Of a stretch of 64,000 nucleotides of DNA, positions 11,237-24,160 are shown piece after piece. The notes below the pieces were generated by a model. That model did no database searches and was not told the DNA's origin. It saw nothing but the letters and a program-made list of their open reading frames with translations. Location of the stretch: the NCBI GenBank assembly GCA_963693315.1, contig OY856187.1, forward strand, positions 109,013,284 to 109,077,283, in the 5' to 3' direction. The position numbers and the translations under genes are program-made. This DNA comes from Diogma glabrata. Lineage: Eukaryota > Arthropoda > Insecta > Diptera > Cylindrotomidae. Numbering within the stretch: position 1 is the stretch's first letter; every line of letters starts with the position of its first letter.

Positions 11237-11880
11237 ATACTTGCAAACAATTTTACGGCAATTGGGACAACTACAGGTAAACATTTTCCTGACAACAGAA
11301 TGAGGTTTATTTAAAATATTAGTGTTGCATGCAATATAACAGTAGTTGAATAAAGTTAAAACTATTTTCATGAAAAACATTTATTTTGGCTTTACAGCAT
11401 AAATTTTTCACTCTAACATAGAAGTATTTAAAATTAAATTAATTGAACTATATTTTGTTTTCAAATAAAAATTACGTGCGGACTGCGGTTGTCTCAACTA
11501 CACCGTTCTGTACCTTCTATCCCTTCCTATAGTCTTAAATAATCTGTGAATAAAAGTACAACTATTAAACATGCAAAAATCAATAAATTAACCGATGTCG
11601 TTCAATTTTTTCGGGGATAAAGCAATGAGTATTCACTCTGAAAAGCAGCAAAAACCGTCAATAGACCAGTAGCGTAGATTCCTCCGATTTAAAGTTATGA
11701 TGAAACGTGGTCCAGAAGTGCCGTCAAAAAATGAGATCTATTTGCAGAGTTAATAGAGGACACTTTCAGCTTATTTGATGAACTGGCAAAAGACAAAAAT
11801 ATAACGAACAACAATACACAATAAATATCGTATTGTCACGTTTTTCAACCTTACTTCGAATTGGCGTAAATTTGATAAAC
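11237..11880. other. AT-rich stretch, nothing recognised
   Basis: Mixed AT-rich sequence without a supported feature. Confidence 0.5.
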
Positions 11881-12357
11881 GTATAGTAGAATTTTTTTGC
11901 CAGCGAACACAAAATTTGTTTGTTATGCGCATATTGTTTGCACATGCGCATATTGTTTGCACATTCAGTGTCTCGATTAAAATATTAAAAAAAACTATTG
12001 GGGTCCCATTGAAATGGACAAAAAAAACTCATAAAAATTAATAAATTACTATTGAAATTCAACCAATTATAATAGAAAACCAAAAACTAGTAAAAATATT
12101 AATGATTTTGTAGGCAATGTAACAAAATTTTGATAATTAAAACTAATTATAATAAAAATAACGACGCCTATGGAAACAAATATCACAACAAACAAAAGGT
12201 ACGAACTAGAAGTAGAAATTTAACTAATATAATTGTTTTGAAAACAAATTTATCCCAAAATAAATAATACATCTCTGTTTTACTTTTTGTCTCATCTTTT
12301 ATCTCTTGCTGCGTTCCTAGCTGTCAAAAATTCGCTGGCAAAAAAATTCTACTATAC
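11881..12357 (+). mobile_element. MITE (TA-flanked), copy 1
   Basis: A perfect 27-bp terminal inverted repeat at 11881-11907 (starting GTATAGTAGAATTTTTTTGC) matches 12331-12357 in reverse. The outermost TA pairs fit a TA target duplication, as in Tc1/mariner-type MITEs. There is no transposase. A 19-bp unit, ATGCGCATATTGTTTGCAC, is tandemly duplicated at about 11926-11963 and is absent as a tandem from copy 2. Confidence 0.8.
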
Positions 12358-12629
12358 ATATTTCCCAAACCTCCTTCTGGATTCGATTACCGATTAGTAA
12401 GCACAAAAACCAGGTTTTATTAAGTATTCATCACCTTATTGTTCCACAACAACAGGGAAATCTACCGCAAACAATTTTCCTATCTAGAATATTCTTCCAA
12501 TAGCTCCCGAAACTCCAACGGTTTATTGTAGAAATTTCCAGTACACAGCGTCCTAAATAATACAAAAAATGCTTCTATTAAATAACACTTAAAACTTTAT
12601 TGGTAAAGACTAATTTTACTTCTACGTAT

Positions 12630-13064
12630 GTATAATAGAATTTTTTTACCAGCAAATTTTTGACAGATAGGACGCAGCAAGATATAAAAGATGAGACAAA
12701 AAGTAAAACAGAGATGCATTATTTATTTTGGGATAAATTTGTTTTCAAAACAATTATATTATATTAGTTAAATTTCTACTCCTAGTTTGTACCATTTGTT
12801 TGTTGTGACATTTGTTTACATAGGCGTCGTTATTTTTATTATGATTATTTCTAATTATCCAAATTTTGTTATATTACCTACAAAATCATTAATATTTTTA
12901 CTAGTTTTTGGTTTTCTATTATAATTGTTTGAATTTCAATAGTAATTTATTAATTTTATGCGTTTGTTTAGTATTTTAATTCGAGACACCGAATATTCGC
13001 ACATGCCCATATGGAATATGCGCAGAACAACCAATTACTCGCTGGTGAAAAAATTCTACTATAC
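12630..13064 (-). mobile_element. MITE (TA-flanked), copy 2, inverted
   Basis: This is the same family as 11881-12357 in the opposite orientation, alignable over nearly its whole length, for example the GACGCAGCAAGATATAAAAG region near 12670 against its inverse near 12300. The ends are GTATAATAGAATTTTTTTAC and the degenerate inverse at 13037-13064. The terminal repeats have several mismatches, so it is older or less constrained than copy 1. The two copies, 272 bases apart, form a large imperfect inverted pair. Confidence 0.8.
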
Positions 13065-13641
13065 ACGCTTTTATATGCATAAGCATGATACAATACAGCG
13101 TTACGTTTACAATTAAATTTAATTTAACATTACTATTTCCACTATCGCAGTTTAATTTAAATTATAACGTACATTACCGCCGTCTAATTCAAAACTATTT
13201 TTCATTTCGAAAAAAGAAACTAAAATATATAATTTAATTATTCGCATATTTTAGGAAAATCTATTCTTTACAGAGAAAGCTCCAGAAACCTACGAAATTA
13301 TTTTCGATATATTTTATTTCATGCTTTGATCCTTATTATTAGAAACGAATGTGGTTGATTTTATTTTTGAAATATTGTACATCGAAAATTGAGGTTCAAT
13401 ACAATTATGTTTTTTATTTCATTGCGTTTATGTAGAATCGAAACATTACCCTCTACCTCTGTTTGTTCATCCCGAAGAGTTTTTAAATCTCTCCTCCAAT
13501 TATAGAAGCCAAACATTTTGTTTTTCTTTTCCTATTTTTAATGCTGTTTAGAATTACGTCCTGTCTCTTCTTAAGTCCCTTCCTAACACTACACTTTGTT
13601 CTTTGTTGAACCAAGTTGATGACTCTAGATACTCTTTACTT
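13065..13641. other. AT-rich stretch; may hold more of a decayed LTR element
   Basis: From about 13430 the base composition becomes more mixed, and minus-strand translation gives short open stretches next to the protease remnant at 13642-14300. I cannot identify a domain, so continuity with that remnant is only a guess. Confidence 0.3.
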
Positions 13642-14300
13642 TTAGAATTCTCTGTATCTTTCCCCCTTGAGTATTTCACCCCGCTTCATCCCTGAAACAT
13701 TCTCATTTTTCGTGTTTTCATCTGCAATTCGTCCCCGTTTGAAGCCCTTTGAAGCATTTACGTTGCTCATACTATCTACTTTGTTATGTATCAGTCTTTG
13801 TTTCCCTTCCAACTTTCCAGGTCTGCATTGTTTGACGTCCCTTTCACTCATTGTTTTGGGTGATGGTTTTGAATTTGTCTCTGTACACCATAGTTTCTTA
13901 TTGCTGCCAATATCTGTGGACTCTGTTTCATTCAACAGTAGTGACATTTCCACATTATCAACCTTCAGGATCCCACATCCAAACTCTAAGACGAATCCTT
14001 CCGTCTTCATGAAGTCCATCACAAAATGGCTTCATCCATAATGTCTGCCACTAGCACCCCCTGTTGATAGTAGTTATTCCCTAATTTTAGTTCAGCGATC
14101 CTTTTCCCTGCAATATCAGAGCGTTATCCAGTTACTGTTTGCAGTTTTAATACATCTGATGATCCCAGGGCGCCCCAATCAAATATTTACGAACGAATGT
14201 TTGAGCTGAACATGTATCCAGTGTCATGAAGCAATTTCTACCTTCAATTTGTCCTTTGATACCCAAAGTTTCACCATTTACCGCGGGGTGTGTTAAATAG
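13642..14300 (-). pseudogene. Broken retropepsin region of an LTR retrotransposon
   Basis: On the minus strand the segment reads like the aspartic protease region of Ty3/gypsy-type elements. Near 14215-14225 there is an LDT motif in which the expected Gly of DTG is Cys, so the active site is changed. Further on, near 14045-14080, is VLVADIMDEAIL, and at about 13960-14020 is DFMKTEGFVLEFG, the usual distal part of such proteases. These pieces lie in different frames and are separated by stops, so at least two frame breaks have occurred. The longest piece is 126 codons (13642-14022) and ends in a hydrophilic, lysine-rich stretch I do not recognise. No LTRs or RT could be seen nearby. It lies head-to-head with the LINE starting near 14480. 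Confidence 0.55.
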
Positions 14301-14479
14301 ATAAGCTCCTCGCGCTAAACCCTGGGTTATGCTAATAGTCTATTTCAACTTGGTAGCTAAACATTTCATTTCGAACTCTTGGATGTGATACAAAAAAAAA
14401 ATAAATATGAACCAAAATCAAAATCACAATAACAACGGTACTTTTTAGCACCATAAGACAAAAAAATATTGGACCTTCA

Positions 14480-17340
14480 GTCTGTGTTTTGCAATTGAAC
14501 ATTGAAGGCATAAGCAGGTCAAAAACTGAACATTTACAAAGATTATTAAAAGATTACGACGTCGACGTTGTAATTCTGCAAGAAACGCATGCAGCAGATG
14601 AAGTGCAACTTACCTTTAGAGGAAACATTGTTGGTTACAAATTAATTAGTGCTATTTACCATCAATCATATGGATCTGCCACGTATGTTAAGTCAGAAAT
14701 CCTGAACTGCACGCACGTACTTACACAGACGGAAAACGATATACATCTTATTGTAGACGTATACAAGCCTCCAAATACAGGATGGCCAGCTGCTACTCTA
14801 CCATTATTTCACCACCCAGCAATATATGCTGGTGACTTCAATAGCCATCACACTCAGTGGTCCTACTCAAATAATAATGCCAACTGACCGACTGGGCGGA
14901 TGATAACAACATGTTCCTGGTATATGATGCGAAAGACATGAAAACCTTAAGATCTGCAAGATGGTGAAGCGATTACAACCCTGACCTCTGTTTTTCCACA
15001 GGGCTGTCGTACAAGGTTTTCCACGCTCTCAACATCGTCCAGTAATTCTTGAGGTAGGAATCCAAATTCCACTCGTTAACTCTACTCCTCAACCTAGACG
15101 GAATTTCAACAAAGCTGACTGGGCTAAATATAGGACGGAGTTGGATGCAGGGATTCGCTGGATCCAACCCATTCCTAAAAATTACGATAGATTTGTTGAA
15201 GCCATCATCTCAACTGCAAATAAATGCATCCCAAGAGGCTTCCGTGAAGAATATATTCCTGGCTAAAGTAGAGAGAGCGATATATTATATGAGGAGTACC
15301 TTAGTAGTGGTGAGGCAGACTTGGCTGATGACTTAATTTACTCACTGGACGCCGCGAGAAATCAAAAGTGGATTAACGCTGTTGAAAACATAGATTTTTC
15401 CCATTCAAGCAGGGAAGCATGGAGTCTCCTTCGAAAGCTGGGTGGCTCAAACTCAATTACTCGTGCTAACAATGAAATAAATCCAGAGGACATCGCAAAT
15501 CACATAGTAAACATGTCTCGTTCTTCTATTAATCGCCTTCATAAGAGAATAATTAAACGTAAATTAAGAGAAATGAAGCGCAATTGCTCCTCTCCATCGA
15601 AGTATGCGAATTTTTTTTAGTAGTGAAGAACTAGAATCATAAGCCCTTAAGCCAGGTAAACCATCCAATGAACCAGGAAGCTATCGCCCGATTGCCCTTT
15701 TGAGCACCTGCTACAAATTGCTAGAACGGCTCATATACAATCGTATCGCACCGATATTGAATGACCAGATCCCAGTCGAACAAGCTGGTTTTCGTCCCAA
15801 TTGCAGTTGCACTGACCAACTACTCGCTTTAACATCCTATATCGAAGCTGGCATTAAAAAACAACTAAAAACAGGCGCAGTATTTATTGGTCTTACTGCA
15901 GCATATGATACGGCCTGGGGAATTGGGATTATATATAAGCTGTTCAATGCAATACCTTGTAGCACCATCTCGCGTTTAATTAACAACATGCTGAGTAATC
16001 GTGTATTCAAAGTTCATCTAAATAATTCCTTTATAGTAGGTCTAAAATGCTTAACAATGGTTTGCCACAGGGTTCCGTCCTGGCGCCATAACTTTTTAAT
16101 CTGTACATTCATGACATTCCTGACACAACATCAAAGAAATTTGGTAACGCTGATTATTCGACCCTGGCCACTCAAAACAAAGACTCGGGTGTCTTGGAGG
16201 ATTTGCTCTCAACTGACCTGGCGATAATGAATGACTATTTCCGAACGTGGAGCTTATTTCCCAATCTAAGTAAAATCGAGAGCTCCTGTTTCCACTTAAA
16301 CAACAAACTGGCAAAACACGAACTATCAGTGTTATTTAACGGCACTGTCATTAAATACAATTAACAGCCAAAGTACATGGGCATTACTCTCGATAGAACT
16401 CTTTCTTTTAAACTCCACATATAAAATACGTCAAAAAAACTTAAAACAAGAAACAATATATTGCACAAACTGGCAGGCTCGACATGGGGTGTTACTACAG
16501 CTACCCTTCGCACAACTGCTCTAAGTCTGCTTTACTCAGTGGCTGAGTATGGCGCATCAGTCTTGTTGAATAGCACACATACTCAAAAAGTTGACTGCTA
16601 GCTGCATGCCACGATGCGTACTATAAGTGGTACTATCAGATCCACCCCTTTACCTTGGCTCCCTGTGTTAAGCAATATCGCTACACCTGCACTCAGACGC
16701 TCGCATGCTCTCATGCGTGAACATAAAAAGGCAACCAACAACATCACGCTACCCTTGCACGAATATTACGGTGACCACACTCGTTGTCGATTGAAGTCAA
16801 GAAAGCCTCCACATAAAACTGCCAGCAACCTGCTGGCAACTAATTTTAATATCTTGGATGCCTGGGACACCTCCTGGCATCATTACAACACAACTGGCCT
16901 TTCTATTACTAACCCGACTTCTACCCAACCTGGTTTCGATCTGCCACGTCATACCTGGACTACACTAAACCGAATAAGAACGAATCATGGACGTTGTGCT
17001 GATTCTTTCTACAAGTGGGGCATTTCAGAGTCCCGTGAGTGTGACTGCGGCGCTCCACAACAAACCATAAAACACATTGCAACTGTGTGTCCAATTCGAC
17101 GTTACAATGGCAACATCTCAGACATCCATTTGGCAACTCCCGATGTAGTAGCATGGATAGACTCGCTCGATGTAAACATCTAATGTTCAAATGTACTGCC
17201 CAATGTTCAAATATTTTACTTTTTACTTTTTTACTCAAAGACGCATCAAATCTATTGTAAGTTGATTTAATGTGTATCCATGTTTTGTTTTGGGTTGATT
17301 TCATAGAAGAGTCTACCTATTTTTAAGTTTAGTTTTTAAT
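14480..17340 (+). pseudogene. Decayed Jockey-like LINE: endonuclease plus reverse transcriptase
   Basis: Parts in order: an AP-endonuclease-like domain (14489-14887) with Asn4, QETH containing Glu32 and AGDFNSHH containing Asp116 and Asn118; a linker in several frames to 15620 with HSSREAWSLLRKLGG; RT fingers and palm (15665-16050) with SYRPIALLSTCYK and QAGFRPNCSCTDQ; then RT thumb and C-terminal pieces to a stop at 17181-17183 with ECDCGAPQQTIKHIATVCP. The palm Asp of the F/VD motif is Gly at residue 64 of the 15700 ORF, and the YADD box near 16145-16165 reads NADYSTLA. At least four frame breaks or stops separate the parts. An A-rich tail lies near 17347-17380. The element is inactive and old. 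The Jockey assignment rests on the overall motif pattern. Confidence 0.8.
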
Positions 17341-17824
17341 GTGTCACAAAAAAAAACCATACGCTAAATAAAAAATATATTGTCAGCATCGTACTTTGTA
17401 TATCAAGTATAAAGTCGATCAAAAATGGTAGGTAGGCTTCAGCGTCGGTGATTCAGATCACAAATTTCATTACACTTAAAATTTTGACCAGATGAACAGA
17501 TTTCGAAATTAATATCTTTATATCAAAACAAACTCTTTAAATTTTGACATGTTTTAGGATATCCAACCTTATGTTTCTAACAAAAAAATAAAAATAAAGC
17601 TTGACCGCATCAGTGCCATCTTTAACAATTTTATTTCTTCATATTTTTAGCTGTGTAAGGCGGGTCTTTTACCTTTCCAATACATATAAAACAGTTGATA
17701 TAGGTTTAATTGTTTTTTTGCAATGTGATTTCAAAGCTACTCTGAATTTCAATTTCCAGAAATCTCTCGAACCACGCGGTTCTAAAACTAAAGATTTTAA
17801 CATTTCGCTAAAATAACTGTTATT
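17341..17824. other. AT-rich stretch, nothing recognised
   Basis: A patch near 17415-17480 may be a very diverged R2-type fragment (AAAATGGTAGGTAGG followed by CACAAATTTCATTACA), but I cannot support it. Confidence 0.3.
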
Positions 17825-17912
17825 TTTTATTTCACAAAATCCATCAAAAATGGTTGGGTTCAAATTTCGACTTTTGGCTCGTCCAGAACACGAATTTCAT
17901 CTATAGCATGCC
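17825..17912 (-). repeat. Diverged R2 fragment
   Basis: The plus strand reads AAAAATGGTTGGGTTCAAAT, then TTTCGACTTTTGGCTCGTCC and AGAACACGAATTTCATCTAT. This parallels the inverse of the R2 start seen at 40210-40275 (AAAATGGTCAAGTTCAAATC and so on). It is short and diverged. Confidence 0.4.
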
Positions 17913-19859
17913 GAGCTCATTACATAATAGCTTATTCAGTAAATTATAGCTACTTAAGCTTTTTAATTTACAAAACAAAAAAATCTTGATAAAAGCACAC
18001 AAAGTGAAAGCACAAACAAAATTTCTTTTCTTTTTTTTTGCGACATTCAAGTGTGATTGATATATTGATAAAGTAAAATTTATATATCGATGAAATTCAC
18101 ATAAAAGTTTCCAAGAGTTTTTCAAGGATTCTGATTTATGTTTAAAAGGAATCGAAGGTTTATTTTCATTTTTTTTTTGCTGAAGCATCAAGTGTAAAGT
18201 TGTTGGTAGATAGATGGTGTCTAATGAAAAATTAGTTTTAAATCGATAGAATCTCGTCTGTAAATAAAAAAAACACACCCTTACCTTCCCAAATTCTTTA
18301 ATGTCAACATTTTAATAAATCTCAAAATAAACATTTACTTAATTAGTAATTTTTCAGTATTAATTTAAAATTAACGAACAAATTATTCATAAACAAATTT
18401 AAAACAAAATTTTTAACTGACAACATGACTGACAGCTGTTTACCTTTTCACAGTTTTTAAAACGAATAATATTAGTACAGTAACGAACAACCAAAATCAA
18501 AATAATGAAGCGGTCTATTGCGTTTTCTACGATTAAATATTGGGGTGAAATTTTATCGGATAGTTAATGTTTGTTTCCAGAACAGAAACGGATTTGGTCG
18601 ATTAGGATGGTTTCAGTTTTTTTTAAATTCGATTTTATACCAAAAACTAAAATTGAAATGTTATTTCATAGCGCTCCACACTATATGCAAACAAAAAAAA
18701 CGTTCTTTTCCCATTTTTCTCCCCTTATGTTAATAAAATATTTATTAATTTTTTTAGACAAACCATTAATAAAATTTTCATATCATCCCTTGTTAATACT
18801 AAAAATTATGTTTAACCAAATTAATAATCAATATTTATTCAATCAATTTTATTATAAAGTAAAGAACGGAATTGCCTTTAAGCGATTTACAAGACCCATT
18901 CAAAGTTGTTTTGTTTTTGTTTGTTGGGTACAAAATAGCGGTAAACTGAAATATGTACCTACTATAAAAATATGAATTTAAAATTCTTATTGTTTTGTTG
19001 TAATGCCTAATTTCCACGTGTACGTCATCTGTTTGTAAAAATAGGGATATTTTAAAATGTAAGGTAAATACGTAAAGGAGAGGGTGTATTGTCGGTAACA
19101 TAAAACAAGATTTTGGTTACTGTTGTGGGGTCAAACATTTGGTTTTTTATCTGTAGTTTGTGAAAAAACAATAAGATTCCTTTTTGTTCATCCATCCATC
19201 CATTATTACTTCGAAAATTATCAAATCAAATCAGCTCACACCGCCCCAAAATCATTTGCGATGTCGCTTAATTTTTTCCTAATTTTTGTGATTTTTTCTA
19301 TTTTTCTTCTGCCTGCCATATTTAAAAATAACAACTTCAGAGCCCAGTAATTTTGATTAAACTTTGTACTTAAGTTCGTTTTTTACAGTAGCCTTACATC
19401 CCAACGTCCTATTTGTCATTACCGATAAAATTTGTTTTTAAGTTTTCTGTTTTTTTGCTACTGCAGTTATGAACTAATTTTAATTTCTTCAGAAAAATGG
19501 TCTTTGTCAACAAGTCAAAAACTGATTGTTGATCAGAGTTAATTAAAACAGCAAAATTATATTGATATAGAACAAATGAACTCAAAGAGATATTTTATTG
19601 AACTGAACAAAATCGTTAAAAAAATAAAATTTTATACTTACATAGCAAAAACATGTTCCTTTTTAGAAACGGTTAATCCAATATTACAATATATTATATA
19701 AACAGGGTGAACATTATATTTTAATTCACAATGTTAAACAAAAGTTAACACTAATATTTTTTACATATAGGAAAAAATAGGTAGCGGGTAGCGACTAACA
19801 AATTGGTCTACAAACAAATTATGAAAAAACAGAAAATATGAATGAAGTTTCAAGAGAAA
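17913..19859. other. AT-rich stretch, nothing recognised
   Basis: Several frames stay open for 60-130 codons here because of low complexity, but they are rich in Phe, Lys, Asn and Ile without motifs. I see no supported gene. Confidence 0.5.
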
Positions 19860-20240
19860 CCAAGGAAAAAGATTTAATCTGCGGCGATGAATGAATTGAA
19901 GGAGTTAAATTCTTTAAACATTTGGGATCAACCCTCGATTCAAACAATAGCATAGACATGAAAGCTAGAATTGCTGCAGGTAACTTTCTACCTAAATAAA
20001 CCCACCAAACTAACACCAAACTCAAGTTAAACAAGACTTTGATTAAACCGATGTTGCTGTATGTTCCGGTATGGGTACATCAAACTAGGCATATTCTTGA
20101 GGGTCCTGATATGTATAATAGGTTGTATCCGCTCTAATAGGATTGTTTGGTTTCGGCATGTTCAACACCGAAAAAAAAACGTTGGTAGAATCAACTACAA
20201 AGCTTATTTGATTTTGCGTCTAATACGAACGTGGTTATTT
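19860..20240 (+). pseudogene. LINE reverse transcriptase C-terminal fragment
   Basis: Two pieces in different frames match the end of RTE-like LINE ORF2. VKFFKHLGSTLDSNNSIDMK at about 19903-19962 corresponds to the FKYLG...DIKARI block seen in the intact element at 188-1963, and SNRIVWFRHVQHRKKN near 20135-20180 corresponds to its IRWFGHVER block. The intervening TKLKLNKTLIKPMLLY near 20010-20060 is in yet another frame. The RT core is missing. Confidence 0.65.
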
Positions 20241-21059
20241 TAAGCAATGTAGCATTGTCAATTTATTTTAAAAAACGTAACAATTTTCATTATTTAAATC
20301 AACCACGGCGTGATCAATTTTTCTTGTTCATATTTTTCAGTTCAGTTTGTTCATGTTTTTGTTTAAAAATTATTGTGTTTGTTAAAATAAAAAACTCGGA
20401 GAAAAGAAACTAATAAACAAAATAAAGAAAAATAATAATCAAAAGAATAGAAAAATAAAAAGTTTTTATATATTTTAACATGGCTGGTTTTATTTAACAT
20501 TTTACTTTAGGAAATAATTTAGATGTGTTTAATTGATTTAAATAATTTACATATTATTTGCATATAAAATTATGTACGAAAGAAATTTTTCAGTTAATGT
20601 TATAACAAAAATATCGTTAATGAAACAGGCCCTTTCTATAATTAATTTTGGTGATTTAAAAAAATTATTATATTTTTTTAATATTTTTTATTTGTCTTGT
20701 TTCATGTCCATTTATCGATATTTTAATTTAATTTTTCATAATAATGAGAAAATTAGTATAATTTTCTACATATAATTCAAATATTTAAATTTTTTGATTT
20801 CTGAATTTTGGTTTTTTAAATTGTATCATTAAAAAAATGGCGAAAAAATGGACGCATCCTTTACAAACAAAATCACACTCATACATTTCCTATTTAGAAC
20901 GTAAATATACGAACGCTAGCTTTATGCATAAAAATGTTTGTCGGGATTGATGCGAAATACATACTTCTAATATAAAAAATTTCAAATATTATATTTACGA
21001 AAAAAACCAACCCATACAAACATCGATAGCAGCAAAAACAAAACAAAGATGTACCAAAC
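20241..21059. other. AT-rich stretch, nothing recognised
   Basis: Very AT-rich. The ORF at 20572-20775 is low-complexity (Ile/Phe/Lys/Asn) and not credible. Confidence 0.5.
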
Positions 21060-21345
21060 CAAAAGATTTAATACGGCGTATTGCTTGATTCTATCACAAA
21101 CGTATTCAATATCACTATTTTTAGTCCAATTTTTAATTTACAGCGTTTGTAGTCAATTGAAAATTAAATCATAATTGACTCAACTACAAACATGGTTAAA
21201 TCAAATATGTTTGTGATACTTATAAAAAAATATATCAACAACGGTGAAATTGGTAATTTAAATACGGAGCGTTGGTTGATTCAATCACAAACGTATTTAG
21301 TTCCCCAATTTTCACTTAATTTTCGATTAACAATGCAACATGTTT
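21060..21345. repeat. Repeat with tandem and inverted parts
   Basis: Blocks with AATACGGCGTATTGCTTGAT (about 21070) and AATACGGAGCGTTGGTTGAT (about 21262) are followed by CACAAACGTATT and a similar continuation, giving a direct repeat of about 190 bases. Between them, TTTGTAGTCAATT near 21147 is inverted as AATTGACTCAACTACAAAC near 21173-21191. This is likely a decayed non-autonomous element; the ends are not defined. Confidence 0.45.
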
Positions 21346-21419
21346 GAATCAACCAAGATTTTTTCTTTCGGTGAATGGATGGGTTTAGAGTCTGAAATGA
21401 TTACAAAAATTAAAACCCC

Positions 21420-24160
21420 TTAGCAGCCTCAGCGACCATCAGTATTGGACGACCGCGAGGTATACCACGACTACAATGGGACTTGGATGTTATGATTGGC
21501 AACGCTCCTACATGGAGCCACGCCAATAATAAATACAACAAAAAATTACGCATCTTAGTTTTTAGCTTGTCCCGAACTTTTGTATCCCAATTTCGTTGCT
21601 GTTTCATTATCGTGTTGTGTTGGTCTATGAAAACTGCTATCGTGTTTTTATGAGAGAGGCATCCAGATTTTCTTGCATTGTGTTTTACTGCAAAGTAATG
21701 CTGGTCGAATTTCATAACCTGTACCTACAATGCCAAACGTTAAGCCTCTGTCATAACAAACGGGCTGCAGAGAGAATCGACAGATTTGACCTACATCAGA
21801 GTTCTAAATTCCAACCTAAACGAGATGCATCACTACATTGTAAATATAAGCCTGACATATTGTTTCTTACTTAAACAGTTGTCATTGCAATTCATCGATA
21901 GACGTATCCCGATAAATAGGAATGCCTAGTTATGAGTTGGAACATTTTTAGAGTTGAACTCTAAGCACCATAATTCTCTGCAATTGAAGAACTCAGGTGT
22001 TAATGAAACCATATTTATAAAAGGTATACAGATCTCTAAACTATCTTCGATGTTGTGGTTCTTTTAATAAACCGTCGTCCAATATCGATAAAATTTACCC
22101 CGAGATAAGACTAGGTGACTTTAACATACATAACAAAGAATGACTGAAATACTCATCACGCACTGACGTCGTAGGAAGACAAGCCGACTGATACTTGCAG
22201 ACCAAGTGGTTTAACACAAATAATAGGCCATCACAGTAGAAAACCATATGTGTAATACTAATCATGTAACAACAGTTATCGGACTATATATTAATTACAC
22301 AGTTAAAAGTTTTAAATCGCCTGCACCAACTAAAGACAATCTTCGACACGTTTGAATTTATAAACATGCTGACTGGGAGAAACATAGAAACTTGAGGAAT
22401 CTTTGAAAAAGTTTGTTGTATTAAGCAAGATCAACACTGAAAGTTTCTGAATTTATAAAATATGAAATGCGGTACTTTATTCCAAATTGACTAATCCCTT
22501 CTAAAACTGAGCCTAGGGTTACGCCGAATGTTGATTTGGTGTATTACCCAAGTAAAGCTCCACACCCCTTGTGCTTATAAGAAAGCAAAAAAAAAAATCA
22601 ATAAATACAAAATAGACTTGTACTAAGACACATTTCACCAAAAGACAGCAAACAAATTCGCCGAACACCTTTATGGTTTTCGTATAGTTTCAACATGGTA
22701 GATCAATGGGTCGTATGTTTACATAAAACTTAAACATGGTTGAACTTCACATTCTCTAACTATCATTCGCAGTTGAAACGAAAATGAATGAATGAATGAC
22801 TATTCTGTGAAAATTGCTTCTTTCTATAAACATCAACAAATCACCTGGCGTTGGTACCTATTATTCTTGTGAACTTTGCTAGACAGTTTTATAGATTCTA
22901 ACCAATTTTTCGATATGTCTTATAAAACCGTAATATTCCTCGAACTGTCGAAGCAGGCAGGTGTTCATTGATAGGCAGTTTACACATCTGCAGAACAAAT
23001 CTTAGTAGAACTATGGTGAAATTCGTTAACTATTTCACTTGATATTTCTAATAAAATTTTCACTTTCCACTGGAATTTCTTGGTGAAATTGCATTTTAAT
23101 AATTAAACCTTGACCTGAAGATGCTATAAGCGAAAGATTTAGTGAATTAAATATAATTATTGTGAAATAAAATTAAATAGTTTAAAGTTTTTTAATTGAT
23201 ATTTCTAAAGTATTTGATAAAGTGTGGCATAGAAATCTCATAGATAAATGAAAATATTATGGCATAGATGATCTTAATGTCTCATGGATTCATAGTTTTC
23301 TCACAGGTTGTCAAGTTCATATCAATTTAGATGACATTACAAACATTATTTAACATCGAATGCTTTTGTTCCGCAAAGTTTTGAACTCTCACCAGCCTTG
23401 TTTCTTTTATACATAAATGATTTACACAACTCTATACAGTACACCCATGTTTGCTGATGACAGCCCATTTAATGACAGTCCATCTCCCTAGTTTCGATCA
23501 CATGCAGTACCTTCTAATGATTGAGAGTTGTTGATTAGGGGGAGTGTAATTTTGTTGAAGTTTCCCCAATCAAAACCAAATTATGTCGTTGTTTGCGAAT
23601 GGAGCAACATAAAGGTTTCTCTATTTAGATCAATAATGAGGGATTACACGATGTTGTCCCAGTACTTCTTGCAGAGTTGTTTTCGAAAATAACATAAAAT
23701 GAACAAACCTATGTGTTCAATCGTGCTAAATCCGAAAATTGGGATTGCCTGGACGGATGTAAAGAATTTTTCAAACCCTACAAAACTTGCTGATCTAAAA
23801 GTCATTCATCCGCCCATAAATGCATTACTGTTGACATGTTTGGACGGTGCTTGTCAGTTACCATTAAAATGGCTAGACTCTGTACAGAGAAAGTCTATAC
23901 GATAAATATTTGCTTCGCTAGCTTTAAACATTACGCATTTACAGCTAATACCAACAGAGTGTTCTGTATAGTTATATTTTTAACAAACCGCCAGCTTTTT
24001 AGTTATATTTTTGTTTATAATACCACCCACCAACATAGAGATTGAGTTTGTATAAGTTGTAAATTAAGCTTGAATTTTTGCTCTCACGCTAATGTATTGG
24101 AAAGATTGGCGCATACTATACACCTTAATACGCTTTCTGGTCATAGGTTTCAGTAACTGA
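21420..24160 (+). pseudogene. Heavily decayed CR1/Jockey-like LINE
   Basis: Motifs appear in order but in shifting frames: the endonuclease start with LRILVFSL near 21540; GDFN followed by IHNKEW at about 22108-22140; NKSPG near 22835; an RT palm segment SKVFDKVWHRNL near 23205-23240; the active-site FADDS near 23447-23462; and thumb-end LPLKWLDSVQRKSIR at about 23855-23902, a hallmark of the LINE C-terminus. LNTLSGHRF near 24120-24150 may belong to the end. There are many stops. FADD is intact, but everything around it is broken. This is an old, inactive copy. Confidence 0.65.

Noticed and set aside
13667..14041. Plus-strand 124-codon ORF
   Set aside because: It is antisense to the protease remnant, which has recognisable family motifs; the plus frame has none.
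16960..17304. Minus-strand ORF of 114 codons over the LINE end
   Set aside because: It is a shadow of the plus-strand LINE C-terminus, whose motifs are clear.
18571..18975. 134-codon plus-strand ORF
   Set aside because: Phe/Ile/Lys/Asn-rich translation of AT-rich DNA with no motif, and an equally long overlapping frame on the other strand.
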